This document shows positions 62,672 through 64,000 of a stretch of DNA of 64,000 nt, piece after piece. Below the pieces are notes generated by a model. The model saw only the letters and a list, made by a program, of their open reading frames with translations, searched no databases and had not been told where the DNA came from. The stretch comes from Desemzia sp. RIT 804 (GTDB lineage Bacteria > Bacillota > Bacilli > Lactobacillales > Carnobacteriaceae). Both the position numbers and the translations under genes were made by a program. The stretch spans positions 496,001 through 560,000 of the forward strand of contig NZ_JAFEMV010000002.1 of NCBI RefSeq assembly GCF_016892605.1, written 5' to 3'. The first letter of the stretch is position 1; every line of letters begins with the position of its first letter.

Positions 62672-62694
62672 TGGACATTATTTCGCTGCAGTTC

Positions 62695-64000
62695 CTATTT
62701 TAATACACTGTCAATTATAGAATTTTTTTGTTGCAGTTGGCATAATTCCTCAAAATTCTGAGAAAATTGTCGGCTTAATTTGCGATAGAACGGGAAAATA
62801 TCTTTGTATATTGCACTTTGTTGTAGATTTGGTTGATGATGACGTTCGAAACCGACCATTGATTTGACAGCTTTAATCTCATCAATGATTCCAGCACTTT
62901 TAAGTCCCAACACCACTGCTCCTAAACAAGAACTTTCAAAACTCTCGGGAATAAATATTTCTTGTTGGACAACATCCGTTAACAGCTGACGCCATACTGG
63001 AGATTGGGAAAATCCACCAGTAGCTATGATTTTATCCGGTTTTCCAGCTTGTTCAGTAATTTCATGCAGTACATCATAAATATTTAAACAGATTCCTTCT
63101 AAAACCGCTCTGAGAAAATGTTTTTCTTCGTGCATCAAATGAAGCCCAAAAAAAGATCCTCTAGCCTCTCCTTGCCATAATGGAGCACGCTCTCCATTTA
63201 AGTACGGATGGAATAATAATCCATTAGAGCCTGTTGGAACAGAAGCAATCAAGTCCATCATAGCTTCGTATTCACCTTGTTTATCTAAAGCCATTTTGGA
63301 GTGGAAGAATTGCTTTTTAGCCCAATCCATAATAACGCCGCCATTATTAATGGCGCCACCAACTACATAATGATTTTCATCCAGCACATAACAAAAAGTA
63401 CGTTCATCGGTATCCACATAAGGTTTATCCGTCACCATACGGACAGCGGCACTTGTTCCGATAGTAATTGCTACACTTTTCGAATCGACCGCACCTACCC
63501 CTAAATTGGACAAGCAACCATCGCTGCCCCCAAGTACGAACGGAATATTTGGAGACAAGCCAAGTTCGTTAGCGACCTCTTCTTTCATTCCACTGATTTG
63601 TGTAGTGGGACTTACAGCTAAAGGTAATTGTTCGATTGTGATCCCAGCTTCTTTCAATGCCAATGAATCCCATGTTAAATCATGGATATTAAACAAACCT
63701 GTACTGGATGCAACCGAATAATCGACTACATATTTTCCAAAAAGTTGATAGAAAACATATTCTTTTACACCAATAAATTTTTTCGTTTGTTCATACAACT
63801 CAGGCTGCTGTTCTTTGAACCAAATGATCTTGCATAAAGGCGACATCGGATGAATCGGTGTTCCAGTGCGTTGATAAATCTCTGATCCATTCGTAGCTTT
63901 CAATTGTTCCGCACAATGATTAGCACGATTGTCTGCCCATGTAATACTTCGTGTGAGTGGTTGATCATCGTCATCCATCAAAATCAAACTATGCATGGCA
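62695..64000 (-). CDS. gntK: Gluconokinase (FGGY family), 5' end cut by window
   Basis: At least 433 codons of an FGGY-family sugar kinase running off the window end; about 75 N-terminal residues are missing. Conserved segments are SITWADNRA, VLGGSDGCLSNLGVGAV, ITIGTSAAVR, the FGGY ATP-site NGERAPLW, and IIATGGFSQSPVWRQLLTDV. The gluconate-kinase subgroup is favoured by DDQPLTRSITWADNRA and the TGLFNI stretch. It phosphorylates gluconate to 6-phosphogluconate. Its operon partners (permease, regulator) would lie beyond the window. Confidence 0.85.
   Translation of the reverse strand, partial: AMHSLILMDDDDQPLTRSITWADNRANHCAEQLKATNGSEIYQRTGTPIHPMSPLCKIIWFKEQQPELYEQTKKFIGVKEYVFYQLFGKYVVDYSVASSTGLFNIHDLTWDSLALKEAGITIEQLPLAVSPTTQISGMKEEVANELGLSPNIPFVLGGSDGCLSNLGVGAVDSKSVAITIGTSAAVRMVTDKPYVDTDERTFCYVLDENHYVVGGAINNGGVIMDWAKKQFFHSKMALDKQGEYEAMMDLIASVPTGSNGLLFHPYLNGERAPLWQGEARGSFFGLHLMHEEKHFLRAVLEGICLNIYDVLHEITEQAGKPDKIIATGGFSQSPVWRQLLTDVVQQEIFIPESFESSCLGAVVLGLKSAGIIDEIKAVKSMVGFERHHQPNLQQSAIYKDIFPFYRKLSRQFSQNFEELCQLQQKNSIIDSVLK

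Overview
The window is low-GC Gram-positive DNA that most resembles a motile lactic acid bacterium, probably Carnobacterium or another Carnobacteriaceae. The reasons are a Bacillus-type chemotaxis and flagellar set (CheC, CheD, FliY, FlgM), a lactic-acid-bacterial oligopeptide transport and PepF set, PTS sugar genes, strong AGGAGG ribosome sites with many GTG/TTG starts, and no sporulation genes. The genus is an inference. No rRNA, tRNA, CRISPR array or prophage was seen.

Layout. (1) 1-20400, all minus strand: two chemoreceptors, a second CheW, cheD-cheB-cheR, cheA-cheC-cheY-cheW-fliM-fliY, flgM-flgN-flgK-flgL, three tandem flagellins and flaG. Five units begin with a near-identical sigma-D/sigma-28 type promoter (TTAAT or TTAAC, 15 nt, CCGAT). 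FlgM, the anti-sigma factor, is encoded in one of them. (2) 20400-37300: mixed metabolism. It holds a YqxD-like protein, a CAP-domain exoprotein, an NCS2 purine/uracil permease with PurBox-like sites, a CcpA-controlled Ldh_2/malic enzyme pair, a Zn alcohol dehydrogenase, a class IV aminotransferase, two TIM-barrel sugar epimerases with a 2-hydroxyacid dehydrogenase, a mannose-family EIIB and a LevR-type sigma-54 activator. (3) 37400-47400, minus strand: oppABCDF, polyphosphate kinase 2 and a Ca2+-type P-ATPase. (4) 47800-57200: a GT32-like glycosyltransferase, a PadR/HAAS pair with a palindromic operator, PepF, a Rieske-FAD oxidoreductase, and DUF1858 plus DUF438-hemerythrin-PAS. (5) 57500-64000, minus strand: a maltose-phosphate utilisation unit (GlvA-like glucosidase, PTS IICB, RpiR regulator), a Nudix hydrolase and a gluconokinase cut by the window end.

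The most interesting material is non-coding. A roughly 190-290 bp structured repeat occurs three times (7246-7533, 22334-22562, 50776-50965), with compensatory base changes in its stems. Two copies sit exactly between a stop codon and a terminator. A second, different hairpin family is present as a tandem pair between cheR and cheA and supplies the last codons of cheR. There is also a nested palindrome cluster (6991-7137), a MITE-like element (37405-37520), a leader hairpin conserved in all three flagellin mRNAs, and a candidate small RNA (about 47615-47715) carrying an anti-Shine-Dalgarno CTCCTCC.
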